Source: Caldilinea sp. CFX5
GTDB taxonomy: Bacteria > Chloroflexota > Anaerolineae > Caldilineales > Caldilineaceae
Reading direction: 5' to 3'
DNA length: 64,000 nt
Assembly: GCA_021405325.1 (NCBI GenBank)
Contig: QWII01000009.1
Coordinates: forward strand, 124,001 to 188,000
The translations under genes and the position numbers were made by a program. This document shows positions 8,368-17,717 of this stretch, in pieces (the stretch's first letter is position 1; each line of letters opens with the position of its first letter). The notes under the pieces were generated by a model that was given only the letters and a program-made list of their open reading frames with translations, made no database searches and was not told where the DNA came from.

Positions 8368-9741
8368 GTGACACAACCCAATTTCCCATACTATAACACC
8401 GTCGATCAGATCTATCACGCCGAATGGTCGATTCCCAAGCTGGCGCGCCTGGAATTAGTACGTCAATCAATCGCTGCCCTCTGGCCCAACGGCCACCCGA
8501 CCCGCTTTATTCACATTGCCGGCACCAGCGGCAAAGGCTCCACCTCCCGCTTTTTGGAAGTGGGGATGGGCTGTGTCGGCAAGGCGGGGGCGTATATGAG
8601 TCCGCACCTCTTTGATTACCGCGAGCGCTTTAGCATTGGCGGCGACTTTGTCAGTCAGGCCGATATTCACTGGGCGTGGGAAGAGCGGATCAAACCCTAC
8701 TGCCTCCGCATGGCGCTGCACAACCCGCATCAGGTGCATACCTTCTTGGAAGTCTCGCTTTTAATTGCGTTGGCAATCTATGAAAAGCATGGCGTCGAGT
8801 GGGCGGCTATCGAAACAAGTGTCGGTGGTCGCTATGACCATACACGCGCGCTGGATGTCGTCGCCGCGGTGTTGACCAACGTGGGGACCGATCATGCTAA
8901 TATCCTGGGCAAGGAACAGTGGCAACGCACGCTCGACAAAGCCGGCATTGCCCGACCGGGCGTCCCCTTTTTCACCAGCGATCACAACCCCGAAAATGCC
9001 CCCATCATTGCGTCGGTCTGTCAAAGCGTTGGCGCGGAGTTGTATTGGGTGGATGAACAGGCGGTTGATCAATTGGTACAGGCGCTTGATCGCCATCAGC
9101 TCACCGTGGCGGCGGAATCGTTGCTCAAGGCGACCTATCAGAAGTGGAATGCGGCGTTGGCCTATGCGACCATTCGCCATCTCTGTCCGGACATTGATGA
9201 ACGACGGGTGCTGGAAGCTTTTTGTGGCGCACGGCTGTTGGGGCGCTTCTGGCCGGTGGCGGAAAATGTGTATGCCGATATTGCCCATAACGTGGAAAAG
9301 ATCAGCGCGCTGGCCGATGAACTTCAGGATCATTTTGGTGAACGTGGCAAAATTTTAGTGGTCGGCATGTCGGGCAAGCGGACGCCGGCGAAGGTTTTTG
9401 CGGCGCTGGCAAAAGTCGCCAAGCTCATCATTGTCACCGGCGCTTCGTTCAAGGGGCAAGACCCCGGCAAGGTGCAACAAGAACTGGCGGCAATGACGGG
9501 TAACATTCCCGTCCTGGTCATCAATGACCCGCGCCAGGCGTTGACAATGGCCCAATCCATGCAACGGGGCGACGATGTGATCATGCTCACCGGCTCGACC
9601 TATATGATCGAACAGGCGCTCAACCCCGACCCCTACCTGCGCACATTGAGCAACACCTTTGGCTGGCGCACTCAGGTGGATACGGAAGCCAGCGGGACGG
9701 TACAACTCACTTTACCACCACCGCCGCCGCCACTGCGTTAA
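8368..9741 (+). CDS. folC: Folylpolyglutamate synthase-like Mur ligase
   Basis: An ATP-dependent ligase of the Mur/FolC family, 457 residues. The P-loop AGTSGKGSTS is at 51-60, the substrate/Mg motif appears as ETSVGGRYDHT near 150, and the C-terminal domain has VVGMSGKRTPAK. FolC adds glutamates to folates. The SVGGRYDHT variant differs from the usual GLGGRLDATN, so the substrate is likely but not certain. The start is GTG at 8368. The 3' end overlaps the convergent BTAD regulator by 35 nt. Confidence 0.78.
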   Translation: MTQPNFPYYNTVDQIYHAEWSIPKLARLELVRQSIAALWPNGHPTRFIHIAGTSGKGSTSRFLEVGMGCVGKAGAYMSPHLFDYRERFSIGGDFVSQADIHWAWEERIKPYCLRMALHNPHQVHTFLEVSLLIALAIYEKHGVEWAAIETSVGGRYDHTRALDVVAAVLTNVGTDHANILGKEQWQRTLDKAGIARPGVPFFTSDHNPENAPIIASVCQSVGAELYWVDEQAVDQLVQALDRHQLTVAAESLLKATYQKWNAALAYATIRHLCPDIDERRVLEAFCGARLLGRFWPVAENVYADIAHNVEKISALADELQDHFGERGKILVVGMSGKRTPAKVFAALAKVAKLIIVTGASFKGQDPGKVQQELAAMTGNIPVLVINDPRQALTMAQSMQRGDDVIMLTGSTYMIEQALNPDPYLRTLSNTFGWRTQVDTEASGTVQLTLPPPPPPLR

Positions 9742-12700
9742 CTTGAGAAAAATGATCAGCCTCCACCAATAACTCCTTGTAACCATCTTCAGCGGCAATC
9801 CGGCGAGCTTGGGCCAGTTGTTCACGCGCTGCCGCCGGCGGCAATAATGGCGCGACCCACAACCGGATCTGTGTCACCGAAAAGCGAATGTTGAGCGCTT
9901 CCATCTGTTCCAAGGCAGAGAGGAGCAACCGGCGGGCCTGCGCCTTGTCACCCCGCGCCTTGGCGACCAGCCCCAGGTTGGCGGTGAGGCCGGCAACCCG
10001 TTCAGCGGCGGCGAATTGCTGGGCCAGGGTCAGTCCTTCTTGGAAAAACTGTTCCGCCTCATCGAGTGCATTGTGCGCCAAGGCAATTTCACCCAACGTG
10101 GAGTAGAGGTAGGGCAGGGCGGCGAGAGCGCCTTTTTCTTGCACCAGGGCCAGGCCACGGTGGGCATAGTCAGCGGCGGCGGGGTCGCCTTGTAGATGGA
10201 GGTGATAGGCCAGGTTGTTGCAGGCGAGAATGTGAACCCGCAATTCGCGATCACTGGCCATTGGCTGACTAACGGCAAAAGCATCCCGAAAGTAAGCGAC
10301 GGCAGTAGGTAAGTCACCACGGCGAGCGGCGATGTTGCCCAGCTCAAACTTGACATCGCCCAGCGTCACCACCCCTTTGACCGCGACAATTTGGGATTGG
10401 GCAAGCAGCGCTTCGGCCTTTTGCAGGTGGCGCACAGCGTCGTCCAGATCGCTCCCCATCTGGGCCAAGGCGATACCGCGGAAATATTCGACAAAGCTCA
10501 CCGTCTCGGCGCGGCCATGCCCATTGACCTGTGCCGCCAGCGCCAAGAGTTCACCATACCGGGTGCCGAGCATCAGCGCTTCGATCAGGTCGGCGTACAG
10601 CAGTTCTTCAGCCAATGGGTCACGACTTTGGGTCTTCAAACTGAGTGCCAGCCGCACAGCATCGGCAGCGCGACCACTCTGCCCGGCATGGAGAGCCGCT
10701 TGCCCCAACGCCGCCAGAATGCGCTGGTGTTGCGACTGATCGGTAAAGGCTGCCGCCGCTGCTGCCGCCTGCTCATAAAAGGCAATCGCCTCGCGCCAGG
10801 CCGCCAACTTTGCCGCGCCTTGGCCGGCGAGAAAGGCATAGTGGGCCACCCGTTCCGGTTGATGCCCTTCGGCAAAGTGATGGGCCAATAGACCGGCTAC
10901 GCTCTCAATGCGCTGGTGGTAAATTTCTTCCATTGCCGCGCCAACCCGTCGGTGTAAGAGGCGATGGCGTGGTTCGCCCATCTCCTGATAGGCCACTTCC
11001 AGCGTTAACTGATGGTCAAATTGATAGCGCAAGCCCGTCAATGGCTGGATCAACCCGGCGGTTTGCAACTCATCCAAGCTGTTGAGAACGGCGGCGTCAG
11101 AGAGCGCCACTGTATGCGCCACCGTTTCAATCTCAAACTCCCGCCCGATAACCGACGCCGCATTCAACACTTGCCGCGCCGATTCAGAGAGGCGCGCCAG
11201 CCGCGCCCGAATCAGGGCATAGACGGTCTGGGGGACAACTTGTGTGGCCGCTGCGGTTGGTAAATTCGTCCGGCCATCAGGCAATAACAACTGCTGGTCC
11301 CGCGCATAGTAGAGCAACTCAATCAGAATAAAGGGGTTGCCTTCGGAGAGTTCGGTCAACCAGGCAGCCAAGGCAGTCGGCTCTTGGGCGGTGATCTGTT
11401 GGGCCAACTGGGCAATATCGTTGGCGGTCAACCGTTGGAGGGGGAAGCGCTGTAAACGGCCCTCACGCAGCAAGGTTTCCAACAGCAAGGCCAGCGGCGC
11501 GGGGGCGATGACCGGTCGCGCCGTGGCGACAAAGGTGAGCGCGGCTCCTTGTTGCGCCGCCTTGCGCAGGAGATAGCCCAGCAGGCTAATGGTCGAAGCG
11601 TCGGCCCAGTGCAGGTCGTCAAAGGCCAGCACCAACGGGCGTTGACGGGCCAATGCCAGCAGAAACTGGCTGATCCCCTCCCACAGACGCAGTTCATCCA
11701 CCGCGGGCGCAGTCGGTGAAGGGGTAGCGCGCTCATCGGCCAGTTCCGGCAGCAGCCGCGCTACTTCGGTGCGCCAGAGTGGGTTCAAGGGCAGATCGCG
11801 CAACAGTTTGGGCCACTGGGGTTGGGTAAAGAGGGTGCGCAGCGCTTCTAATAATGGTTGATAGGGCAGCGTTGCCTCCAATTCACGCGCTTGCCCCAAG
11901 AGGACGAGCGGGGCGTCACGCTGCTGGCGCTTTTCGATAAATTCTTCCAATAGGCGCGATTTGCCGATGCCGCTTTCGCCTTCAATCAGCAGAAGATGAT
12001 GGGCCGTCGCCAGTTCGGTTAAGCGTTGTAATTCTCGCTGTCGCCCAACAAAGGGGAGCGCCGGCACCCCTTGGCGCGCCAGTGAAATTGCCACCGGTGT
12101 TGTCCAGGTGGGGAAAGGGGGAAGCGCCACTGCTTCCCTGGCAGCCGGTGCGCTTTCCGGCGTGCGCTTGACAACGGTCGCGGCATTGCTATTGACCACC
12201 GGCGCTGGCAACGTATCGGTGATGATGGCATCGTAGAGCGCCTGCGTCTCCTCCATCGGCGGCACACCCATTTCATCGGCAAGCAGGGTGCGTAATGTTT
12301 CATAGCGCCGAATCGCGCCGGCACGGTCGCCGGCCAGATATTGTAGACGCAAGGCATCGCGCTGCACATCTTCCTGTAACGGTTCCAGCGCCAGGGCATG
12401 ATCAAGGGCGTCGAGCGCCTCACGGTAGGCGTGCTGGGCTTCATGGAGGCGACTGAGACGGGTATAACCGCTGAGAGCCAGTCGTTGGTAACGGGTACGT
12501 TCGACAGCGGCCCAGTCATCAAATTCTGGAAGATCAGGCAAGGTGAAGTCGCTGAGAAAGTCGCCGCCGTAGAGGGCCAACGTGGCTTGCAGCGCCGGTA
12601 GGCTGGCTGTGGGTTGGGCAAGTTGAGTGACAAAGGTGCGCGCATCGACGCTGACCGCAGTCGCTAAGGTGATGATGTCATCTTCCGCCTGGACAAGGTC

Positions 12701-12922
12701 GCCCAAAATTTTGCGTAAGCCATAGAGGGTGCTACGAAAATTTTGCTGTGCGCCCTGCCGGTCGGCGTCGGGCCAGAAGAAGGCAAGCAGGTGGTCACGG
12801 GCAACGGGTGTCGGGTGGGCGGCCAGGTAATAGAGCAAGGCGCGGCTTTTGCGTCGGGCGATGGGTACGGGTTGGTCAGCGTCAAGGATCTGGGGCGCGC
12901 CCAGCAAGCGAATCGATAGCAT
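9707..12922 (-). CDS. BTAD/SARP-type transcriptional regulator with AAA ATPase and TPR
   Basis: A multidomain signal-transducing regulator of 1071 residues. An OmpR-like winged-helix domain is at about 5-95 and a bacterial transcriptional activation (BTAD) domain at about 95-240. A STAND/AAA ATPase follows with Walker A GESGIGKS at 315-322 and Walker B VLAFDD at 431-436, then a long TPR-like helical region to the C-terminus. Such proteins couple ligand sensing to transcription; the target is not evident. The ATG at 12922 is preferred because it starts directly at the winged helix; the frame is open 46 codons further upstream. It converges with folC, overlapping it by 35 nt. Confidence 0.88.
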   Translation of the reverse strand: MLSIRLLGAPQILDADQPVPIARRKSRALLYYLAAHPTPVARDHLLAFFWPDADRQGAQQNFRSTLYGLRKILGDLVQAEDDIITLATAVSVDARTFVTQLAQPTASLPALQATLALYGGDFLSDFTLPDLPEFDDWAAVERTRYQRLALSGYTRLSRLHEAQHAYREALDALDHALALEPLQEDVQRDALRLQYLAGDRAGAIRRYETLRTLLADEMGVPPMEETQALYDAIITDTLPAPVVNSNAATVVKRTPESAPAAREAVALPPFPTWTTPVAISLARQGVPALPFVGRQRELQRLTELATAHHLLLIEGESGIGKSRLLEEFIEKRQQRDAPLVLLGQARELEATLPYQPLLEALRTLFTQPQWPKLLRDLPLNPLWRTEVARLLPELADERATPSPTAPAVDELRLWEGISQFLLALARQRPLVLAFDDLHWADASTISLLGYLLRKAAQQGAALTFVATARPVIAPAPLALLLETLLREGRLQRFPLQRLTANDIAQLAQQITAQEPTALAAWLTELSEGNPFILIELLYYARDQQLLLPDGRTNLPTAAATQVVPQTVYALIRARLARLSESARQVLNAASVIGREFEIETVAHTVALSDAAVLNSLDELQTAGLIQPLTGLRYQFDHQLTLEVAYQEMGEPRHRLLHRRVGAAMEEIYHQRIESVAGLLAHHFAEGHQPERVAHYAFLAGQGAAKLAAWREAIAFYEQAAAAAAAFTDQSQHQRILAALGQAALHAGQSGRAADAVRLALSLKTQSRDPLAEELLYADLIEALMLGTRYGELLALAAQVNGHGRAETVSFVEYFRGIALAQMGSDLDDAVRHLQKAEALLAQSQIVAVKGVVTLGDVKFELGNIAARRGDLPTAVAYFRDAFAVSQPMASDRELRVHILACNNLAYHLHLQGDPAAADYAHRGLALVQEKGALAALPYLYSTLGEIALAHNALDEAEQFFQEGLTLAQQFAAAERVAGLTANLGLVAKARGDKAQARRLLLSALEQMEALNIRFSVTQIRLWVAPLLPPAAAREQLAQARRIAAEDGYKELLVEADHFSQVNAVAAAVVVK

Positions 12923-13090
12923 GGGTGGTATTATAGCTGATGGGTGGAAAAACAACAACGGATTCGGGTAGCAACGGATTATGATCAGGGGCGAATGGTC
13001 TATTTTTTCTCTACTTGACACATAGAGCAACGGCTTTTTATAATGATTCCGTTGATTCATCCCAAGCAGATAACAGAGGAGAAACCAAAG

Positions 13091-13795
13091 GTGAGCAGAA
13101 AAATTGAGAAGTTGTTCCGTGCGCCCTATTCGGTGCCGAATGGTCTACAGATCACGGATGCCGGGTTGTGGATCGTCGATCAGATCACCGACCGCGTGGC
13201 GTTGGTCAATATCAATGACAAGATCGATTATTACGAGGTGCCGAAATTTATCCGTGATATTCCCAGCGAATGCTCGAACACTAGCGGTCTGGGCTGGGGC
13301 GATGGAGCGTTGTGGTTGGCAGCCAATGGCGGCGCGCAGTTGTGGCGACCGGCCCGTCCCCATGACGCCGATGCGCACAACGGCGAAATTCTCAAAGTCG
13401 ATCCGCAGACAGGGGCGACGCTGGCGCGCTATCCGTTGCCCGGCGGCGGCGGTACGCACGGCCTGGAATTTGACCGCTTTGAAGCCGATACCCTCTGGGT
13501 GACCACGCTCAAAAGCCAGACGCTGTCCAAGATGCGCATTAGTGATTGGAGCGTCCAGCATGTCATTGCGCTGCCCTACCAGCGCGCCCACGGTGTTGTG
13601 CGGGTAGAAGATGGCGTCTGGGTCGTTCACACCGCGAACCGGGTGATCGTCAAGCTTGCCCTGGACGATGGGCGTGAACTCGACCGCATCGACGTACCGG
13701 CGCCCAATCCCGAACCTCACTGTCTCTCCAACTATGGCAAGGATCTGATCTACTGCGATGCCAGTTCCGGCTGGGTCGCCAAGATCACACTCTAA
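13091..13795 (+). CDS. Beta-propeller (NHL/SMP-30-like) protein
   Basis: A 234-residue protein made of repeated short beta blades with GLWIVDQ, GALWLAANGG, DTLWVTTLKS and GVWVVHTANR signatures, as in NHL/SMP-30 or virginiamycin-B-lyase-like propellers. No signal peptide or catalytic set can be assigned, so the function is open. The GTG at 13091 is chosen because AGAGGAG lies 10 bases upstream; the frame is open back to 13043. It lies divergent from the BTAD regulator and ends at a perfect hairpin (13802-13866). Confidence 0.65.
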   Translation: MSRKIEKLFRAPYSVPNGLQITDAGLWIVDQITDRVALVNINDKIDYYEVPKFIRDIPSECSNTSGLGWGDGALWLAANGGAQLWRPARPHDADAHNGEILKVDPQTGATLARYPLPGGGGTHGLEFDRFEADTLWVTTLKSQTLSKMRISDWSVQHVIALPYQRAHGVVRVEDGVWVVHTANRVIVKLALDDGRELDRIDVPAPNPEPHCLSNYGKDLIYCDASSGWVAKITL

Positions 13796-13801
13796 CCGAT
13801 C

Positions 13802-13866
13802 AACCACGAAGACACGAAGTTCACGAAGAAAAGCAGATCCTTCGTGAACTTCGTGTCTTCGTGGTT
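13802..13866. terminator. Perfect 27-bp inverted repeat (CACGAAG words)
   Basis: Arms 13802-13828 and 13840-13866 are exact reverse complements with an 11-nt loop. The arm is built from the word (A)CACGAAG repeated, a motif that to my memory recurs in intergenic regions of many distant bacteria. It lies between convergent genes and probably terminates both. Confidence 0.75.
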
Positions 13867-13869
13867 AAA

Positions 13870-14101
13870 TTATGCGCTTTTGGTGCGGAAGCCAAAGAGA
13901 GAATAGAGCGGACACCAGCCGATTACGCCGGTGAGCAGCGGAATAAAGCCCAGGTATTGCAACACCAGCCCCAGCGTCCCACCGACCACGCCGGCCCACC
14001 CCAAGTATAGTAGCTTGGTGCAATTGCGCAAGCAAAGGGCCGGGCAACGCCGTCACCAACGGATACCAGGTCGTCAGTTGTTCTAATTCAACTGTGGTCA
14101 T
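13870..14101 (-). pseudogene. Crp-like N-terminus joined out of frame to a DUF2892 C-terminus
   Basis: From ATG at 14101 the frame gives about 30 residues (TWYPLVTALPGPLLAQLHQA) that resemble the first helix of Crp/Fnr regulators. A different frame of the same strand, stopping at 13870-13872, encodes about 50 residues with two hydrophobic segments and GVIGWCPLYSLFGFRTKSA, the typical DUF2892/YgaP-type membrane C-terminus. No single frame encodes a complete protein. I infer that a deletion or frameshift fused the start of a crp-like gene to the end of a DUF2892 gene. It sits 5 bases upstream of the fmt stop. Confidence 0.6.
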
Positions 14102-14106
14102 ACGCT

Positions 14107-15084
14107 TTACTCTTGGGTGGCCTCATCCGGTGACGCGCCAAGCCGGCTACCGATAAACTCCGGCGCGCCATTCAAAAAGCTGCGCCAATCCATTGGTCGT
14201 TTGCCGGCTGGTTGCACCGTCACCAACCTTAGCAAGCCATCACCAGTACCGACCGCCGGCCCACCGGTTGTTTGCACCACTTGACCGGGATTGGCTGTGC
14301 CATTGACAACCGTTGCTTGCAAAATCTTGAACGACTCCCCCCGCCAGGTAGTATAGGCGGAGGGCCAAGGAGAATAGGCGCGGGTCATCCGTTCGATCAA
14401 CACCGCCGGTTGTGACCAATCGATCAAGCCGGCTTCCTTGCGAATCAACCGGCAGAGCGATGGCTCTCCCGGCAATGCAGATTGAGGTATTGGCGTAATC
14501 TTACCGGCCAACCAGGCGGGTAAGGTTGCGATGAGCAATTGCGATCCGGCTTCGGCCAGTCGTTCGCTGAGGGTGGCGGTGGTGTCGTCGGGCGCAATGG
14601 GCACTTTGGCTTGGGCCAGCACGGCGCCGGTGTCCATGCCCTCATCCATGAGCATGATGGAATTGCCGGTTTCGGTCAGGCCGTCGAGCAGGGCGGCGGT
14701 AATGGGCGAGGCGCCGCGGTAGGCCGGCAGCAGGCTGGCGTGGACGTTGATCGGCCCGTGAGTAGGAATCGCCAACACCTCTTTGCGCAAAATTTGCCCA
14801 AAGGCCGCCACCACAAAGAGATCCGGGGCGAGATCACGTAGTGCGTCCACTGCCGCCGGTTCCTTGCGCAGACTGGCCGGTTGCAGAATGGGCAACCCCT
14901 GGGTCAACGCATATTGTTTGACCGGGCCGGTGACCACTTTCTTACCCCGCCCCGCCGGTCGATCCGGTTGCGTCACCACGGCGACCACTTCCCACTGCTG
15001 GGCGGCGGCATGAGTGCATAAAGCACGCAAGCTAGGAACGGCAAAGTCCGGCGTCCCCATGAAAATAATGCGCGTTGGCGTCAT
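14107..15084 (-). CDS. fmt: Methionyl-tRNA formyltransferase
   Basis: Formylates initiator Met-tRNA using 10-formyl-tetrahydrofolate. The 325 residues begin MTPTRIIFMGTPDFAVPSL, the family N-terminus. The catalytic region contains NVHASLLPAYRGASPI with the essential Asn, His and SLLP loop, and the C-terminal OB-like domain follows. The ATG at 15084 has TAGGAA just upstream; an in-frame ATG 7 codons earlier is less likely. No def gene adjoins it. Confidence 0.96.
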   Translation of the reverse strand: MTPTRIIFMGTPDFAVPSLRALCTHAAAQQWEVVAVVTQPDRPAGRGKKVVTGPVKQYALTQGLPILQPASLRKEPAAVDALRDLAPDLFVVAAFGQILRKEVLAIPTHGPINVHASLLPAYRGASPITAALLDGLTETGNSIMLMDEGMDTGAVLAQAKVPIAPDDTTATLSERLAEAGSQLLIATLPAWLAGKITPIPQSALPGEPSLCRLIRKEAGLIDWSQPAVLIERMTRAYSPWPSAYTTWRGESFKILQATVVNGTANPGQVVQTTGGPAVGTGDGLLRLVTVQPAGKRPMDWRSFLNGAPEFIGSRLGASPDEATQE

Positions 15085-15145
15085 AGAATTTCCTACCCGA
15101 TCCAATCGTTGTAACCAATCCTCAAATCACCCAATCACTGAATTA

Positions 15146-16354
15146 TTATGTCTGCCGTTCCGGCGGATGCTCTAACGGCGGCGCGGAGGTGGTGAAGTTG
15201 TGGGCGATGCGTTGGACATAGTTGTGCAGTAGGCTTTGTACCCGTCCATGATCAGGCGACGCCACCAGCAGACCGACGTGATTCTTTTTGTCCAGACGCC
15301 AGACAATCTCCGGGTCGTTATAAGCGCTGGTGTCGGGGTGTTCCTGGTGCGCCAATGAGACGATTAGCCCAGTATACTCCTGGCGAACCGGTGGCAGACT
15401 GTAGTGTTCCCCACGAACATGGGCAATCTCTAGCCGCGCCCATTCGACCCACGGGTTGAGACCGGTGGCATGTTCCACCAACAGATCGATGCCGGCCCCA
15501 CCCACGCGCGCCGCCACTTCCAAGAAGTAGAAGCGGCCATCAGCATGGCTACGGATAAACTCAGCGTGAGTGACGCCATAAGTTAACCCCATCGCCTTGA
15601 TCAGATCCCGGTTGATGGCCGTGAGCGCTGTATCCTCTTCCCCACCGTAGGGCAATTTGCTGGTGAGGAAAACGCCACCACCTTGATAGACAGACAGCGG
15701 TGGCGCACCATATTTGCTGGTGGCGGCAAAGAGCACCTGCCCCTGGTCGATGATCGAATCGACATGATAGACATCACCGGGCAGAAAGCGTTCCAACAGG
15801 AAGAAGGATTGGCGATCCCCAAACTGCTCCAGCAAGGGCCAAAGTTCATCAGCGTGGTGGATCTTTTTGATGCCCATTGCACTGGCCTCGCCACGGGGCT
15901 TTAAGACCCACGGGGCCGGCACCCGCGCCATAAAGTCACGCAGACGATCATAATTCAACACCTGGACAAATTCAGGCACCGGGATGCCATGTTGCTGGGC
16001 TTGGGTGCGCATAGCAAGTTTGTCCCGAAAGAAACGGGCTTGCGAATCGCCCAAACCGGGCAGCCGCATGTGTTCGCGCAGATGGGCCGCCATCTCCACA
16101 TCAAAATCATCCAACGCGATGACCTGGTCGATCGGTCGGGTGCGCGCCAGATAACTCACCCCATGGAGAACCTCAGTTTGGTGAAAGAGACTCGGCATGA
16201 GAAAGCGCTCGTCAATCGCCGCCATCGGCCAGGGATCATCGCGCAGATCTTCTCTGGTCAGCAGCATCGTATGACACCCCAGCCGTTTACACTCCTCGAT
16301 CAAACGCCCACCCTTAAAATAACTCGATATACAAAGGATTGTTGGTTGGTCCAT
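15146..16354 (-). CDS. ATP-grasp domain carboxylate-amine ligase, substrate unknown
   Basis: A 402-residue ATP-grasp protein. The central domain starts near [12 protein letters not shown] and the nucleotide-binding strand appears as [14 protein letters not shown]. The Mg-binding end of the fold is [12 protein letters not shown], with Glu and Arg in the expected places. Family members form amide bonds by an acyl-phosphate intermediate (carnosine synthase-like, BtrJ-like and others); the substrate cannot be told. The ATG at 16354 is chosen for the GGAGG five bases upstream; the frame is open to 16393 without a ribosome-binding site. Confidence 0.85.
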   Translation of the reverse strand: MDQPTILCISSYFKGGRLIEECKRLGCHTMLLTREDLRDDPWPMAAIDERFLMPSLFHQTEVLHGVSYLARTRPIDQVIALDDFDVEMAAHLREHMRLPGLGDSQARFFRDKLAMRTQAQQHGIPVPEFVQVLNYDRLRDFMARVPAPWVLKPRGEASAMGIKKIHHADELWPLLEQFGDRQSFFLLERFLPGDVYHVDSIIDQGQVLFAATSKYGAPPLSVYQGGGVFLTSKLPYGGEEDTALTAINRDLIKAMGLTYGVTHAEFIRSHADGRFYFLEVAARVGGAGIDLLVEHATGLNPWVEWARLEIAHVRGEHYSLPPVRQEYTGLIVSLAHQEHPDTSAYNDPEIVWRLDKKNHVGLLVASPDHGRVQSLLHNYVQRIAHNFTTSAPPLEHPPERQT

Positions 16355-16401
16355 GGCCCCCTCCGGTTCCAGTAGAATTTGTACTACTTTCATGGAATTA
16401 C

Positions 16402-16455
16402 GAGTTACGAATTACGAGTTACGAAACACAGGTCGTAACTCGTAATTCGTAACTC
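16402..16455. repeat. Perfect 23-bp inverted repeat (GAGTTACGAATTAC words)
   Basis: Arms 16402-16424 and 16433-16455 are exact reverse complements with an 8-nt loop. The arm is made of GAGTTACGAATTACGAGTTACGA, an internally repetitive word. It lies between the PfkB kinase gene and the ATP-grasp gene, both on the minus strand. Confidence 0.75.
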
Positions 16456-16469
16456 GTAACTCTTCTTGT

Positions 16470-17435
16470 CTATCGATTCAAACTCGCGCCCCCACCGGCC
16501 AGCAGACTCTCGACCTCGTCACGAGTGGAGATGACCATGTCGCCGTGCATACTGAGACAGAGGCCCGCCATGACTTGACCGTAGTCCAGACCGCGTGGCA
16601 GGTCGCCATCGAGCCAGCCGTGGATAATGCCGGCAGCCATGGCGTCACCGGCGCCCAGGCGGTCGATGATTTCAACGGGGCGGGCCGGGCTGTGGTGCAA
16701 GGTGCGGCCATCCCAGGCCAGCACGCCTTCATCACCGACGGAGACGACGACGGTTTTGGCCTGGCTCAACTCGGCCATGGTGTGGACAATCGCTTCCGGC
16801 GAGCCGCTACAACCGAAGAGCAACTTGGCATCACCCTGGCCACAGAAGAGCAGGTCGATGCCCTGGATCATCGGCTTGATGGTGGCGGCGGCTTGGGCCG
16901 GCGTCCATAATTTGCCACGGAAGTTGACATCAAAGCTCACCGGCACCCCGGCCGCGTTGGCGCGTTGAATGGCTTCTTGAGTCAAGTGTAAACAAGCAGG
17001 AGAGAGCGCCGGGGTAATACCCGTTAGGTGAAGCAGTCGCGTATCGAGGACAAAGTCCCAGTCAACCTGGCCGGCTTCCAGCCGGGCAGCGCACGAGTTG
17101 GCGCGATCATAGTAGACCTGGGTCGCGCGTGGCGGCGTGGCAAATTCGAGGTAGTAAGTGCCAACGCGGCCATCGTCAAACCAGATAACGCCGTCGGTGT
17201 TGACCTTCGCCAGATGTAAATGGTTGGTAATAATGCGGCCCAGAGGGTTGTTGGGCAAGCCGCTCACCCAGGCGCAGTTGCGGCCCAGGCAACTCAGCCC
17301 GCCCAGCATATTCGCCTCGGCGCCGCCGGGGTGAATCGCCAGATGTTGCGCTCGTTCCAGCCGTTCGCCGACGGGGACGCTGTAGCGTAACATCACCTCG
17401 CCGATGGCTGTCACATCAAAACGTGGGGTTTGCAT
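16470..17435 (-). CDS. PfkB-family sugar kinase (2-keto-3-deoxygluconate kinase-like)
   Basis: A 321-residue ribokinase-fold sugar kinase. The N-terminus VTAIGEVMLRYSVP and the GGAEANMLGGLS substrate loop are typical, and the C-terminal PfkB signature DRLGAGDAMAAG holds the catalytic Asp and anion hole. The pattern is closest to KDG kinases, which phosphorylate 2-keto-3-deoxygluconate, but fructokinase-type activity is possible. The ATG at 17435 has AGGAAGG upstream; the frame is open further 5' across a repeat-rich region. Confidence 0.85.
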   Translation of the reverse strand: MQTPRFDVTAIGEVMLRYSVPVGERLERAQHLAIHPGGAEANMLGGLSCLGRNCAWVSGLPNNPLGRIITNHLHLAKVNTDGVIWFDDGRVGTYYLEFATPPRATQVYYDRANSCAARLEAGQVDWDFVLDTRLLHLTGITPALSPACLHLTQEAIQRANAAGVPVSFDVNFRGKLWTPAQAAATIKPMIQGIDLLFCGQGDAKLLFGCSGSPEAIVHTMAELSQAKTVVVSVGDEGVLAWDGRTLHHSPARPVEIIDRLGAGDAMAAGIIHGWLDGDLPRGLDYGQVMAGLCLSMHGDMVISTRDEVESLLAGGGASLNR

Positions 17436-17455
17436 TGCCGATCCTTCCTGTTGGT

Positions 17456-17572
17456 GGTCGATTGGTCGCGTAGTCGCGTGGTCGCGTAGTCGTTTCGTCG
17501 TATGATCATTTGGTCCGTCGGTCAGCTTCATTTCACGACTATGTGACCATGCGACTACGCGACCAATTGACC
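17456..17572. repeat. Imperfect 37-bp inverted repeat (GGTCGCGTAGTCG words)
   Basis: Arms 17456-17492 and 17536-17572 match over 37 positions with four differences, all G against A. The arms consist of the repeated word (G/A)TGGTCGCGTAGTCGC. It lies upstream of the PfkB kinase, possibly within its leader transcript. Confidence 0.65.
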
Positions 17573-17717
17573 ACGCGACTATGCAACTGTTTTCCCCACA
17601 GTTTACCTTGAAATGAACACTTGTCAAAACGGGTAACGCAGCGCTATGACGCTGGCGGCTTTGGTGGTAAAATAGGAAAGTTGTCCAATTCCTGTATAGA
17701 GCCCGAAGAGGTGTGCT

